Shown one piece after another: positions 1-13,337 of a stretch of DNA of 64,000 nucleotides. Each line of letters opens with the position of its first letter. Within the stretch, counting starts at the first letter, position 1. The translations under genes and the position numbers were made by a program. The notes under the pieces were generated by a model. That model did no database searches, was not told where the DNA came from, and worked only from the letters and a program-made list of their open reading frames with translations. The stretch is from Litoditis marina (lineage: Eukaryota > Nematoda > Chromadorea > Rhabditida > Rhabditidae): the NCBI GenBank assembly GCA_964036275.1, contig OZ038439.1, positions 16,476,330 to 16,540,329 on the forward strand, written 5' to 3'.

Positions 1-147
1 TTGAATAATGATAGTAATTCTTACCAAAATCTTCTACAGATCTGAGACGGGAACGAACAACTTTTTTATTTGTTACAAAACTATCATATAACTTAATATA
101 AATCCAATGAGTTAGTTTTTGAATAAATATAGAAATAAGATTTCCAG

Positions 148-292
148 ATCCGAGACGGGAACGGACGTGACATCTGACGGGTTTCTACGGAAGAAGTCGA
201 CAATTGATGCGATCCGAAAGAAGTGGCACACCGTCTATCTACACAGTCTCAGTCTTCAGTTCAAAGTAGAAGAAGTGCTGAATCAGTATCAG
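148..292 (+). CDS. unc-83: First visible exon of the KASH gene
   Basis: The acceptor is TTTCCAG at 141-147 and the donor is CAG/GTTAGT at 292. The exon reads [20 protein letters not shown], then a basic helical stretch ending in EEVLNQYQ. It ends in phase 0 and joins the exon at 6554 ([11 protein letters not shown]...) across a 6.3-kb intron. It could belong only to the longest isoform if a promoter inside that intron is used. A partial copy of its first 20 bases, with its own CAG, lies at 37-59. Confidence 0.75.
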
Positions 293-3200
293 GTTAGTTT
301 CCACTCTGCGCCCTCTCATTTTCAGTGCTTATTCCAGGACTCTCACCGGGATGAGCATGTTGATACTACCACATTGAAGTTCTGGTCTGAATTTTCAAAT
401 GTTCTAGAAACCTAAGTTTATGAGAAAAAGCAGAGAATACGTTTTGTTGGATAATTTTTTTCTCCAAAGCTCAGACGAGCAAAAGATGTTTTTAATTGCA
501 TGTTGTTGGAAAAATGGTGTGCTTCCCTCTTACACCATAGTTCACATCAATCACACTCCCTTTTTGTCAAAGTGCAAAAGTGAAGACGCGCAGAAAGAAA
601 GTACAGTACACATATATCACCCACTCAAGGGGGCTGGCTTCATTCGGCTTGTTTCTCTCTCTTTTGGCGCCATTCATCATTTGAATTAGTGTTTTTCGCG
701 CGCCAATTGGGGCTCCTTTGATCGCCTAGCCGATTTGTCATCGTGGCGGCTGGGACCCGACCGCCGCGGCTTTTACTAGAATAATTTGCGATAATACCAG
801 CCGATTATCGATTTTCATAGTAGTATTGTAGGTGTTTCTTCTCTGAACGGCTGGCTCTCTCTCTCTATCCCGTTTGTGCCTTCTGCTCAACTTCCCCCTC
901 TCCCTCGCTTCCTTTCTGTTTCTTTCTATCTGTCTCCTACCTCTCTTGCACACACACTATCTCTCTAGCTATCTTTCTCACCCCTCCATTCTTACTCTTG
1001 TCTCTTCCGTTCTCTCTCTTTTTCGTCTCTGACCTCCCTCTCCTTCTCTCTTCTTTCGTGAACTCTCTCATAACCTCGTTAAACATGATAAATGTGAGGT
1101 CATCCCGCAACACATTCGAATTGCCCCGAATCCAGGCCTGTAATTATTCCATTCCAATCGGCGCAATCCTCATCTCGGCCAGTCCTCTCATAAATTCCTC
1201 CAATAATTAAAAATTTAGCTATTTTCAGTAATTTTGCTCAGAAATTTCAACATTGTGAACTAATTTGTCGGAAACTAGCTCGATGTGTGTTCAACAAGTG
1301 CTTTAAATTTTCAAACTTGTGAAGTGATTTGACAACCTCTTGAAACGTGATTGCAGTAGGTACTTCCACCAAAAAAGGTTTTCAAGCTAGAAGAAGTGAA
1401 CTCACACATACCCAACGAATATTTAGGTTTCAATAATTTCTCTGCACCTGATGAAATATGTTCATGAAACGGTTATTTAGTTTTCATAGTCGAGAACCGT
1501 TACATAACGTGTTGACGGGTTGTAGTCACTGACAAGGGACTATTCTGTTCCCACAGCTTCCCGTGACATTCCCATGGGAAGGTCCCGTCTCGCCTATCAC
1601 TAATCCTCTGATTTACAAGTGTGTGATGGTGTTGTATAATCCGCAATCTATCTCTATGGCGGCCCTCCCGGGTTACAACCAGTGAGTGGCGTTTCTCCTA
1701 GGATGACACAGCGATTATTAAGACTGCCACATTCAATTTCCGGAGTCAGCGTTATGATTTTGTTTTTGGCAAGGTCTGAAACATTTGAGTGAACCTATTT
1801 TACTCTGAAGATAGAGGTGATTCAATTTACATATTAAGACTGCCACTATCAATTTTATTGAGCTCTGAAACGTTTGACTGAATTATGTATAGTTTCCTTT
1901 CATTTCAGTGAATTTTCAGCAGAATGATTTAGAGAGAATGAAGGATTTTGAGGTGACCGCTCTCTGAAGATGTTTTGATTGGAATTTTTGCTAGCGTTTC
2001 TATACCCTCACTTTTTCACGACTAAAACCCCATAACACTGACTGTTTCAAAGTACTTTAGATTTATGAATCGATTTTTCAATGTTTCTGTTTTTTTTCTG
2101 GAAACCAAGAGATGTTATGATCTAATAATTGATTTGTTGTTTATCTGATAGAACCTGTTATTCACTAATATAATAATTCTAATATATTTATTGAGAGAAG
2201 TATATTGAATCGCCGAATAACACATATTATTCAAATTGGCCGGCTTCAAAACTAGTTGGTAGTCGATTCGGCTGCGGAAAAAACCGTCAATAGTCCCACT
2301 TGCTTGTCTGTGAAACCAGTACAACTGGAATTGTAATTTTTGAGTTATAGATACTATTTTCTACACTTTAAATGCAAAAAAGTGAATTTGCTGAGGGCCA
2401 GTTTTGAGTTATAGTTTGATCTTGCTCCACAGAGGAGCTTATGACTGAAAACAAAGTCGTAGATATAGGTTTACTCTTCACAAATCAACTCTGTGCGGCG
2501 TCTTTTACCCCATCCCGCCAGGTTTGTACTCTTATATCGTTGGTCTTCATTTATAATACTTGAGTTATGGCGTGAATCGAGTTTAAACCTGAATAGTTTC
2601 CGTTGACCATTCCGTGACATTTTGGCCCCAACCATTTTTGCTGCATAAGATGATTCTCAATTCCTCCTTTCGATCTTATGTCGGCTTTTCTGTGCTGACC
2701 CAAATTCGCAGCTGATTCGCTGGTGACATTTGTTGACGACAAAGGTAACCGTTTGTCGCACCAATTGCGCCGCCCATTCGTTACAGTATGACAGAAAAAG
2801 ATGGATTATACCCCGCTGGCGCCACCTCTTTTGACTCTTTCAGCTGTTTTGTGAGGAATATTATTGACTGCTATGAACAAATTTACGGTAACCATAGCGC
2901 TTTTTACTAATGGTATACTATTCTCTTTGGATCTTTTTATAACCATAGCATTAGTTTGAGGTAACGTAGGTGAATAACACTTGTCACGTTTTACGTGATT
3001 GTATATGTTTACTAGTATAGTGCGGTAGTAATAGTAACATCCTTCTCGAGAACAAGACATCATCTGTTATGACTTTTTCCGCGCAATAAATTGTGGCCGT
3101 TCAGTTGGCATCGTTTGGCGAGATTTATGTGTGTATACATAGGTGGGTGCGGTCAGGCAGGCCAATTCGGCAGCGCTTGACCGCTTTTCTAGTTAGAAGT

Positions 3201-4842
3201 CACTATACTCACGTGGTTAACGTGAGTTTCGTGATGCACGTGTTCCACGTGAATCAACGTTTGACCGCCTTATTTAAGAGAAGGCTACACATTCACGTGG
3301 TTTACGCGGTTTACTTGAGTCAGATGAGACTATATTATATTCCTGCGTTCACACACATACGAAGGGGTATAATATATCACGTATATCACGTACTCCACGT
3401 GAGGTACACGAGTTCTTGTTGTTTTCTAGACGTGTAACCCTCACAATTTATAAATTCGTCCACGAGTAATTATCTAGTACCTGAAGTTCTATGCCAGTTA
3501 CTTGTGTGATGTGCTCATTGTTCTTTTTTACGTATTCCTGCGAACGATTCTCGCTTTTTCGAGAAAACAACCTCCAAAACGAAGTGAAAACCGGTAGCAT
3601 CAAAGGTTTATGTGTATTTTGCGATGCGGATATAGCCTTGAAATTCCTAGTGGAGACACTCTAATTTCAGAGAAAACGTGTGTGTTTATACTGTATTATC
3701 ACTGTACAAACTCATATAAACACGGGTGAACGTGCAAAATTACTGGTCCCTTTACGTTTCACTTCATTTCACTTACTTTTATAAAATATAAATACTTTCA
3801 AAAGTTTCACTCATTAATTCAGTTCAATTAATTAAAAGCGCCCAATGCGCCCCGACCTATAATTGGCTGAAATTTTCGCTGTGTCTCCAACAATTCGATA
3901 GGCTTTATGCCTTTATGAGTGCGTTGAACCGCAATTCGGCCCAGATCCGCTGCGTATTTTATGCGTTTCGCGCCTCATTTCAATTGGCTACGTAGGACAT
4001 TTGATACGCAGTCGAACAGTTCACACTTCACGCGCGTGTTTATATAGAAAATAGACACGCGCCGCGGTGCCGGTTTTGTACGATGACGGCTTAAAGGAGA
4101 CGCGTCACAGCTACTCTATTCAAATCTTGATTCGCGCGGGAACCTTTGGCATAAGATTCAAGTTTTTGGAATAACAAATTCAAAGTAAACTCAAAAGTGT
4201 GATGTTCACTGAAATTTGAAACCATTCAGTAGGGAAATGTGTACGTTCTGACCCTCGAACTTAGGGTTTTAGGCGTTAAATTGAAAATTTTATTTACATC
4301 GAATTTTTATTGCTTTCATCTCATTTCCTAGAATTCATGTTCATTACGTGGAAAACCACATATTTAACAAGCTCGTCTCTGTTACACTGTTGATATGTAG
4401 CTCATAGAGTTACATATATCAGAACAGCTTAACTTACGTCATCATTTGAGATCTGGAGAATGTTACACTTTTGACGAGTATTGCATTACGGATAGCAACT
4501 GCGGTTACAATCCAGTTAGCCGTACTACTTTTAGCTATTGTTTGAGAGAAAAACAGGAGGAGTCTCGTCGGCTCTCTCTCATTTACTCTCTACCTATATT
4601 TTCCCTCTCTATTTATCTTTTTGTGTTTGCTCTTGCTCTTCCTATCTGTATCATTTTTTGTTACTTTCCTTTTCAACCGTGCGCAATCTGTTTACCTCTC
4701 CATATATCTCTTCTGTCTCTCCCTCTCTTCCTCTTTCTCTCTCCCCCCCCCGCAGGATTCTCCTATGACTGCCTTCGTTTGTGCACCTATATCTCTCCTC
4801 CTTCCTGTCTCCCCCCCCCCCCCCTCTCTCTCCCTCTCCCTC

Positions 4843-4890
<48 letters not shown>

Positions 4891-4896
4891 TCCCTC

Positions 4897-4948
<52 letters not shown>

Positions 4949-4954
4949 TCCCTC

Positions 4955-4990
<36 letters not shown>

Positions 4991-7900
4991 TCTCTCTCTC
5001 TCTCTCTCTTCCTCTCTCCCCAGGATTTCCCCCTGACTGCCTTTGTTTGTGCACCTATCCCCCATTTCGGTTCCTTTCATCCCCATCCCTAATTACCTGT
5101 ATTACCTCACCTCTATTACCACCCCAATTACTCATTGTTGACAGCGCCAAACCGATCATTTTGACCTCGATTTCATAAAAACGATTATAAATTTGAATAT
5201 TTAACTTGTAATTATTGTATAATTAATCAAGTTTGTGATAAACATGCAACAGTGATTAATCCATTGATGGTTGATAGTATCAACTACCTAGTCACTGGAG
5301 AATTTTACCACCCGTGAAAACTGTAATAAGAAGAGAGCATTGTTTATCACATATCACATAGTTTGTAAACAGATCAACTTTTATAATAGAGCTTTTAATG
5401 ACCATTCTACTTTTCTCCATTTACTGTTCTTGTGGACTGGAGGCTTCAGTCTTCAAGCTTCAAAAGTGTAAAATTTGGAAAATCAGGAAAGAGTTTGAAT
5501 AGTTTTCGCTCGAAAAGAGCTCAGTGTTCCAGTAACCTTACGAACCTTGCGCATACCTATTCGCAGTCCATATTATATTACTTTTTTGATATTTTTATTA
5601 ATGAAACTTTTGCTAAATTAAGGAATAGTGTTCTTAGTCTGGTCAAGCGTTCCCCCTATTTAATTGACCCTCCGTGATGATTAATATGCATATGGCTCAT
5701 ATTTACTCAGGTATCCTCTCCTCTACCTCTCTCTATTGGAACCAGCTATCTATATATTATTACTACCACCTGGCTACCAATCACTATTGCGTTACCCCGG
5801 TGCTTTACGATTCAAATATAGATTTTCGCGATTGTTAGGAGTTTACTCAACACCTATTTTGGTTCAAAACTCCGTAAACTAACAATGAATGATTTTTTTC
5901 TCGTTAAACCATGTGTTTTGAGCCAAACTGTCGTTCCAACAGTCGAACATTCTTCTAACTAGATCTCTTCACAATGGGCATACTTCAATCAATGTAATGG
6001 TTTCTTACAGAAAGTTTAGGTAAACTCCCTAACAACTTGTTCTATTGAATCACTCAAAACTGTTGCGCAACCCTCTAACCGTGACTATGTGTTTGTAAGT
6101 AGTTCAATTGACCCAGGAACGGCGCCTATTCGCTATTTGCCTACCCCATTTCTATATTATGTTTAACGCCGCAGGGCTCACGTTGCATGCGCACGTTGTG
6201 CAATATTTGTGACCCTTAAATTGTTCAGTCACATTCATGGTTGTCGCTTTTGTGGTCAATATAGCTCCATCTATCAGTTTGAACTTCTGGCTGAATAGTT
6301 TTGAGATTCGGTATCCAGATCTTTTGTTTGTAGTAGACATACAAATTTGTAGCTTGTGTTGTTTTGAATATTCAATATCCCCTAGGTACTTCAATTGTTA
6401 TATCCAACCTCTCCCGAACTTTTTCTTCCTCTTTTGAACATGTTATGTCCTAACAAGGTATTCTGTACTCAAGATCCACGCGAACGCTGGTTACGTAGAA
6501 TTTTTTTTATAACTTAGTTGTTGGTGTAATTATTCATTTATTGATTTTTCCAGGAGGATTCTGAATCGGAGACCGATCCGGACCTGATTGGACCACCCAC
6601 GAAGCGTCGCCGCCACTACTCGTTGTCAGACAGCGAAGAGGAGGACACCGACACACTGCCCTTCGCCGACAGCGAGTACGAATCGATAATGGATGGGAGG
6701 TACGTGAGAACACGTGAACACGTGAACATTGAAGATAGATTGCCAAGAAAGTATCACATATGTTGTGAATTGGTAGTGAATGGGAGGTACGGGAAAACGT
6801 AGAAACTTGAAATCTTAATAAATCACGTAACGTTTCTTGTGAATATTTTCAAGTGCTTTCAGCACTCATAATGGTTGACGCAACTCTGTTACAACAATCA
6901 ACGTGTACAGTTTGCTATGTACAGTTGTGAATGACTACAATTCAGTTTGTAAAGGCAGTTGTCACCTAGAGTATTTTGATTCACTTAACCACCACTATTT
7001 AGTAGAGCTTTTAAACTTTGGAAATTGACATTAAGTGGAACAAACGTAATATTCCGGGCCTAAATTTCACTTTATCCAGCCATAAATTCCGGCCGAAACG
7101 ACGTGCTGAATTTGTGATTTCTTTGTGTTGCGGCGCCTATTGGAATGGGCTCGTAAAAGTAATTGAGAGCACATGGCGAACCAAGAATAACAGCCGACAA
7201 TAGTGTTTATATTAGCGGACGATACTGGGCAAAATACAATAAACTATGGGTTATCTATCGAAACTGTATAGTTCGACAGTGTTGTGTTCACCCACGCGTC
7301 TTTTAAGTAGAAACGCTTCTTAAGGAGTTCGCTATCAAAAATATTGACTTAACGAACAAAATTCAATGAACTATGGTTATCGAAATGGATGGTTGTATAG
7401 TTGGATAGTTATAGACTTGTGTATTTAGTTGTACTCCAGACTGTTTTCTATTGAAAATGTTGACTTAATTTTATACATTTTGCAATTAGGTAGCGAGTAA
7501 GTTAATGAACCGGATACTCCGGATACACAGAGCTTTCCAAAAATTTCAAGATGAAGCAAGTATATCCGAAAGTTTCAAACCTACACTGATTATTTTCCGT
7601 ATTTAGAATCATGGAAATGAGAAACTAAATTATTCCTAATTTTCCAAACAAAAAATATATTAGTGAAATTTTGATAGATTCTTTGAACATTTGTTCGAAC
7701 CTTGTTGAACACATCGAAAATTCCAGAGCAACCGTAACCTCAGTGTCGTCAGAAGATTCGCCCGTAAGGAGCAAAAAGTGGGGCTCCGTTCAGCAGGACA
7801 TTGGCTATTCTAGTGGAGAAAACTCCATCCACGAAGCGCTCAACACTATCGGAGAGAATAGGTGGGTTTTTGTTGTAAACATAGAACAAAAGGTTTAGAA

Positions 7901-10900
7901 AAAATGTGTTTCAATGTGTAAGTGAAAACAACTCCCATTAGAACTTCTCACCTCTAATAGTACTTCAACAATTGAAACTTAACATTACGGCGGTTCTTCA
8001 ACTTTTCCGACCTTCAAAAAACCGATTTTGAACCGGAATGTCTGAAGTCAATGTAAAGTTCAATTACAGTTAGAAAAATTATCCGGTCTTTCCATCATCA
8101 TAATTCAGTTTGAATACTCGTAACAGGCGCGAAAAGCAGTTTAGAAGGCGTGCAGCTGCAGTCTAAAAACGCGTGACATGAGGCGTTTCATCTCAAAAAC
8201 TTAGCCTCAGATGGTGTTGAAGATGTTGCCAATTTAGTGTACAACATTTTACGCTTAGTTGCGACTTAGCAAGTCTTGTATCCTTAGTTCGCCTAGTTCG
8301 GTATCCTTATTCACCTATCGTCATGTCAAAACGAAGTTAACTATGCGTTTAACTTTGTGACTTGTCATAATTTGGATGAGAGCTGTTTTGAATCCCAATC
8401 TGGATGCATCAGAACTTCGTTTCATATTAAGTATTTGCTTAGTATTCATTTTAGCATCCATTATTTACCGAAAAGTGTCTAATCGAAAAATGTCCAATGT
8501 TCTTGATTTTTAAGTAGCACTATAAATATGCAGCTATCTGGTTTTGGTTGTCTTGCTGAAACAACTTTCTTGCGCTACTATTGTTTTCGCATTTCTCGCA
8601 CATTTATCAACAATGCGTCTTGCTGCAATGTTTTGATGAACGAGCGCGGGGTGGGAGGTCAAAGCGCCCACCCAAGAGGGTAATTGAGAGGGAAGTTTCG
8701 AGAGAATAGAAAAATTTGTGTACTTCAAAATAAGGGGAGGGGAGGTAGTTAGAAACAAATGTTCCATTTCAACTTGTAATTTGAAACCGGAATGTTTGAG
8801 AATGTAACTATGATACTTACTTCACTTTCGAATGTGCTTTTAGGAAGATTTCACTCTTTCAATTCTACTCCGTTCTACATATAGACCACTGTGAAACTAT
8901 ACTCTTTTGTGAAAATGCACACATATCAGGGAGAAATTCGGTTTAAAAAGGTAACTTCGGTTTTTGTTGTTTCAAAGATTTTTTTCTTTTTCAGCACTGA
9001 AGACAGTCTGCCCCTGATGAATCTGACCAGCTCCCCGGCCAACAAGGGATACTACCAGATGATGCTGGACGAGGTGTCCGATGTGGAGATCAGAAAGGTA
9101 GACATTTTAATAGTAGAAAAAATAATCATAGTAATGAATATGAATATGAATATGAAAATAAAAATATAGTGTTAGACGAAGTATCCGAAATAGAGATCAG
9201 AATGGTACGTTTTTGTAAGATTACAAGACAATTCCTGGGAACCCTGGAGTATTCGAGTTCGAAAATGGAGGATTGAGAATAAAAACTATCTCGAGTCAAG
9301 GAGCGATTAAGTGGTCTGTCTGACCTTAGGATAACTACAATTGACAACATTTTGTAAACAAAGAAATAAAAACGATTCATTTCAGGCGCTCGATCTAAAA
9401 AATGACGTGGTCAATCAAATGAACGACTCAATGCACGTCAATTATGAGCAGAACAGTATCGTTCTTCCGGAGTACGGTAGGTCAAATAGTTCATATTTTC
9501 CGAATAACGTTAATGTACATTATGTATTGTAGAGTCGTAATGTAGAGTCTTACTCGGAAAAGTTTTGATTTGTTGATTTTACACTACAAAAGGAACTTTT
9601 TGCTGAGCATAAATGGGATTTTTTCGAATCGTCAAAGTTCAAATGACGAATACTAAGTATCGGATCAATTGTGACTCGTACAGTCATTTCGCATGAAAAA
9701 TAGGCGAATCGATTTCTTTTTGTGTTTCGCCAATGACGAATTTTGTTCATCGCCCGTTGTGTGTATATTTCTATCACAAACCATGCTCAACACACATTAA
9801 TGACAGCATTGAAACATTACGACGCGTTTTTGAGCCGTTTGCATTTTTCTATCATCTCTTGTCATGTCTCATATGAACTGTTTCCTGTAATATTTTGAGG
9901 TTAAATAAACGTAAAAACTAAATTCTTGCCAATTTGAGGTTGTTCAAACTTTTAGAGTAAGATTAGACATCCAAGCGATGTTCATAGAATATCATTATTG
10001 ATTTGGTTACTTGTTTGACTAGCAGAGTTCAAGTTTCTGCCACATTATCTATCGTAAAAACTATGTTTCTTAGGTTGTAATTGAAGTTGTTCTTCAATTT
10101 CTCTGTTAATATACGTTCGAATTGAGAATTTTTCCAGATGAGGTGATGGCGTTGTTAGACGACGAACCATTCCTGCCCAAGGACGGAATGAGCGACTCCT
10201 TCAACACGAAATGGAGGGAAATCAGGGGACGTCAGTCCGTCAGAAAGTCGAGAATCAGTAGAGAGATGCTGGATCAGGTGGCCAAGGTTGGATAAAAAAA
10301 ACGTTTTCATGAACTTAATAGAGTCGTTTTACGCTATTTGACTTTTTAACGATAATTTTCAAAAGAACATGATTGCAAATAGGCAATGACTAACACCAGT
10401 TTTGTTCAAAAATATGTTTAGAGGATTAAAGGTAATATAAATTTCCCTATCTTCATCAACTTATATCTAGCTTCATGTGCACAGTTTGTTAAGCTAGTTT
10501 ATCTCCAACCATGTGCAGTCTCACTGCCGATTGCTTTGTTTGCCAAGTTTTGCGAGGAAAAAGTTTGCGATTGACGATCTCGGTCTTCCTTTTTGTTATT
10601 TCATCTTCACGCGATTCCCACTATTCGAGTGGTTCGCCATTATAAAACCAAGCGGTAGCCGAACTTTAATACCCGCTACTCGTTTGCATTTTCTCATTTC
10701 TACCCAGTAGTTGATAATAATTTTTGAAACTTTTCTATATATTTTTCATCGTTGAATGTTTATTGATAAATTGAAGTTCGGACATTTATTTTGTCCTAAC
10801 AATAATAAATAGTAAGTTGGTTATTTGTTACAGAACTCTTGTGACGCTTCGTCCGAAGATTCTTCCGACTGGGAGGCCAGAGAAGACATTAGTGACGTCA

Positions 10901-13266
10901 TGAGCAGGTAAGAAAGTGTGATACACATTGTGTAGTTATTCGAATGAAGGAATACAGGGCTGAAATAGTTTCAGTGAAAATACTATCATTGTTGTGACCC
11001 AATGAAACACTATAATATGAAATGTACATGGAATCATCAACATATTTTCGATGTTTTTTCCAGGTCATTCAACTCGGCTCTTATGGACAACTCGCTGTCG
11101 CTGAAAAGGAATCGCGGAAGTAGAAAAGGCTCGAACTTCCTGGTAAGTTTCCGAGCGAGCTTTCATAGTTCGGCGAATGATTTATCGAAAAAAATTGTAA
11201 ACTATTCATACCCCACTCGATTTGACGCCAACTCCATGTCTCGACAGCGTATGTTGAGAAAAGGTTATCTAATAAGTCTATAAAGGGTTACTGTAGAAAT
11301 AATATGATATAGATGTTTTATCATTCAGTTGGACTGTTCTGAGATGGACGCTTCATTCTGCTCCACTCGTTCGGACCTTCCGCCCTGTCTCAACCGCAGT
11401 CTCCGGAAGAGACTCCGCGTCCGCCGCATGCCGCGCAGCATGAGCGACGGAGAGCAGTTGGGCGTCAAAAGTGGTGAGGATTTGAACATCAAACAGATTT
11501 GAATGAGAAAACTCAGGAAAATGATGTTCTAAGATTTCTCACCTTTTACACATATTCAAAGTGGAAATGTTCCAAGATATCGCATATGAGAGGTTTCAAC
11601 AGCTTGAAAAGGAGACCGGAACACAACTTGAGCAGAAGTTTTGTTCCGGGCTGCTTTTAATTGTAATCAGATCAGAGAGCACAAATAACTCGTATAGTAG
11701 TTTGATCAGTCCATGTGACATTTACATGACAATGCCGCGCGACACGCAACGAGTCCAGTGAAAAATAGGATACAGCAGCTTTACGAGAAACCATGTTGGC
11801 TATCCGGTCTCCTCTAAAAGATACTCAATTTATCCTAGCGTCAAACTGAATTCTTGATTTGTGAATGTTTGTGAAATAGCACTCATGGGCTCAGTTTAAC
11901 CCAAATTAAATGATATTAGAAGGTTGTCGTGTTCCATCAATGTTAAACCGGTCAATCGTAACCAACTTGTCATGTGAAAATAGTCGCTGCGAACAATGCA
12001 TTCCAGCCCAGTCGACTTCAAATTCTAGTTGTACATTAAATGCATTTTTTGTGTAATAAATTGTGTAGATAATGGAGTTTTAGTATTATAAAAACCTCGT
12101 TTTCCGTACTGAGAAGAAACGCTATAACAGTATTGTAATAATGAATGTTATTACTGTTTTTCGAAACAAAATTTGTATGATACAATGAATGAGTATTGAT
12201 TTTGCAGGTCTGCTGATCCGAGTTACTGAAAAAACAGTTCATGATACAATTCATAATTATGTCTGCAATTCCAGGTCTTCTGACCCCCCAGATCCGCGTG
12301 TCTCCCCCGGGAACTCCCCTCTCGCGGTCGACCAGACTCCTTCAGAAGCTGGATCAGCAGCTGATCATGAACGACAGCGACACCGCCCCGGAACACAGCG
12401 ACGCCCCCGCCTATGAGTGGGACGACTACAATGTAGGTTTTACAAAATAATGTATTTATCTAAAAAACAGATTTGAGAATGGTGTGAAAGATAAGTATGA
12501 CATGTAGTTACCATTGGGTTTTGACACAGTGACGCAACCGACACAAATATGAGTGGGACGACTAAGATGTATGTTCCCCAAAAAAACGTATCTTTGTAAC
12601 ACACATGTGAAATTTACGTGACACGCAAATGTCTATCGAGGAGATTCTGGTTAAGTAGGTGGTCCTTCCGTAGTAAATCAAGGCGGGGAATTGTTTCATG
12701 GTTTGAAATTTTGAAAATTTTCGACGTGTTTGACAGTTGAGAAACGCTCTATTTTAGCCCATTAAAGCGCACTGAAAGCAGGGCGAACAAACATTAGGCA
12801 CAAGTTTTGACTAGCCCGTCCGGGTTTGAAATATTGAAGTCGTTTATGTGAAGTACGATGATGTGATTCTCTCCTTGGTTTAGTTGGCCTGAAGATACAC
12901 CAACGTTTTTGACCAATTCATTACAATGTTATCTGAGATTATATTTCCTCTTTGAAAAGATAATTTGCATGACAGGTTCTCTATAACGGTTCACAATAAA
13001 AATCCCCCATAGAGTAGTTTGAGTAGTTGGAAATTGTTGAAAAATCAATTGCTTGAACTACTAAGCTCATGTTCTCATTGAGTGTTGATAGCGAAGACAA
13101 TATCCAGTTCTGCTCATCAATTATTTGTTGTCCATTTATTCTGCTGTGTGCTCTTTTTCTTTTCGCCGCCCGTGTGCATGTTTAGTGAGCAGGGCGCCTC
13201 CTGTAACTGGACAATAGGTGAAATCAAGATACTGCTTTTCTCTCTATTTCTTTCCCCTCACCCTCC

Positions 13267-13337
<71 letters not shown>

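Larger units (their letters stand above)
293..6553 (+). other. Large 5' intron of the KASH gene
   Basis: The segment is 6.3 kb between a GTTAGT donor and a TTTTTCCAG acceptor. I see no coding exon in it. It contains CT-rich DNA (840-1080), GC-rich islands near 680-790 and 3840-4130, a cluster of CACGTG sites near 3200-3410 and a large CT microsatellite near 4560-5060. The short reading frames in it lack splice signals or recognisable domains. Its length and content suit a regulatory intron with internal promoters. C. elegans unc-83 makes several isoforms with different 5' ends, which fits. Confidence 0.5.

Noticed and set aside
4446..5178. Long Ser/Leu/Pro and Arg/Glu/Gly open frames on both strands
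   Set aside because: They are produced by the CT microsatellite, which has no stop codon in any frame. No splice signals or domains support them.
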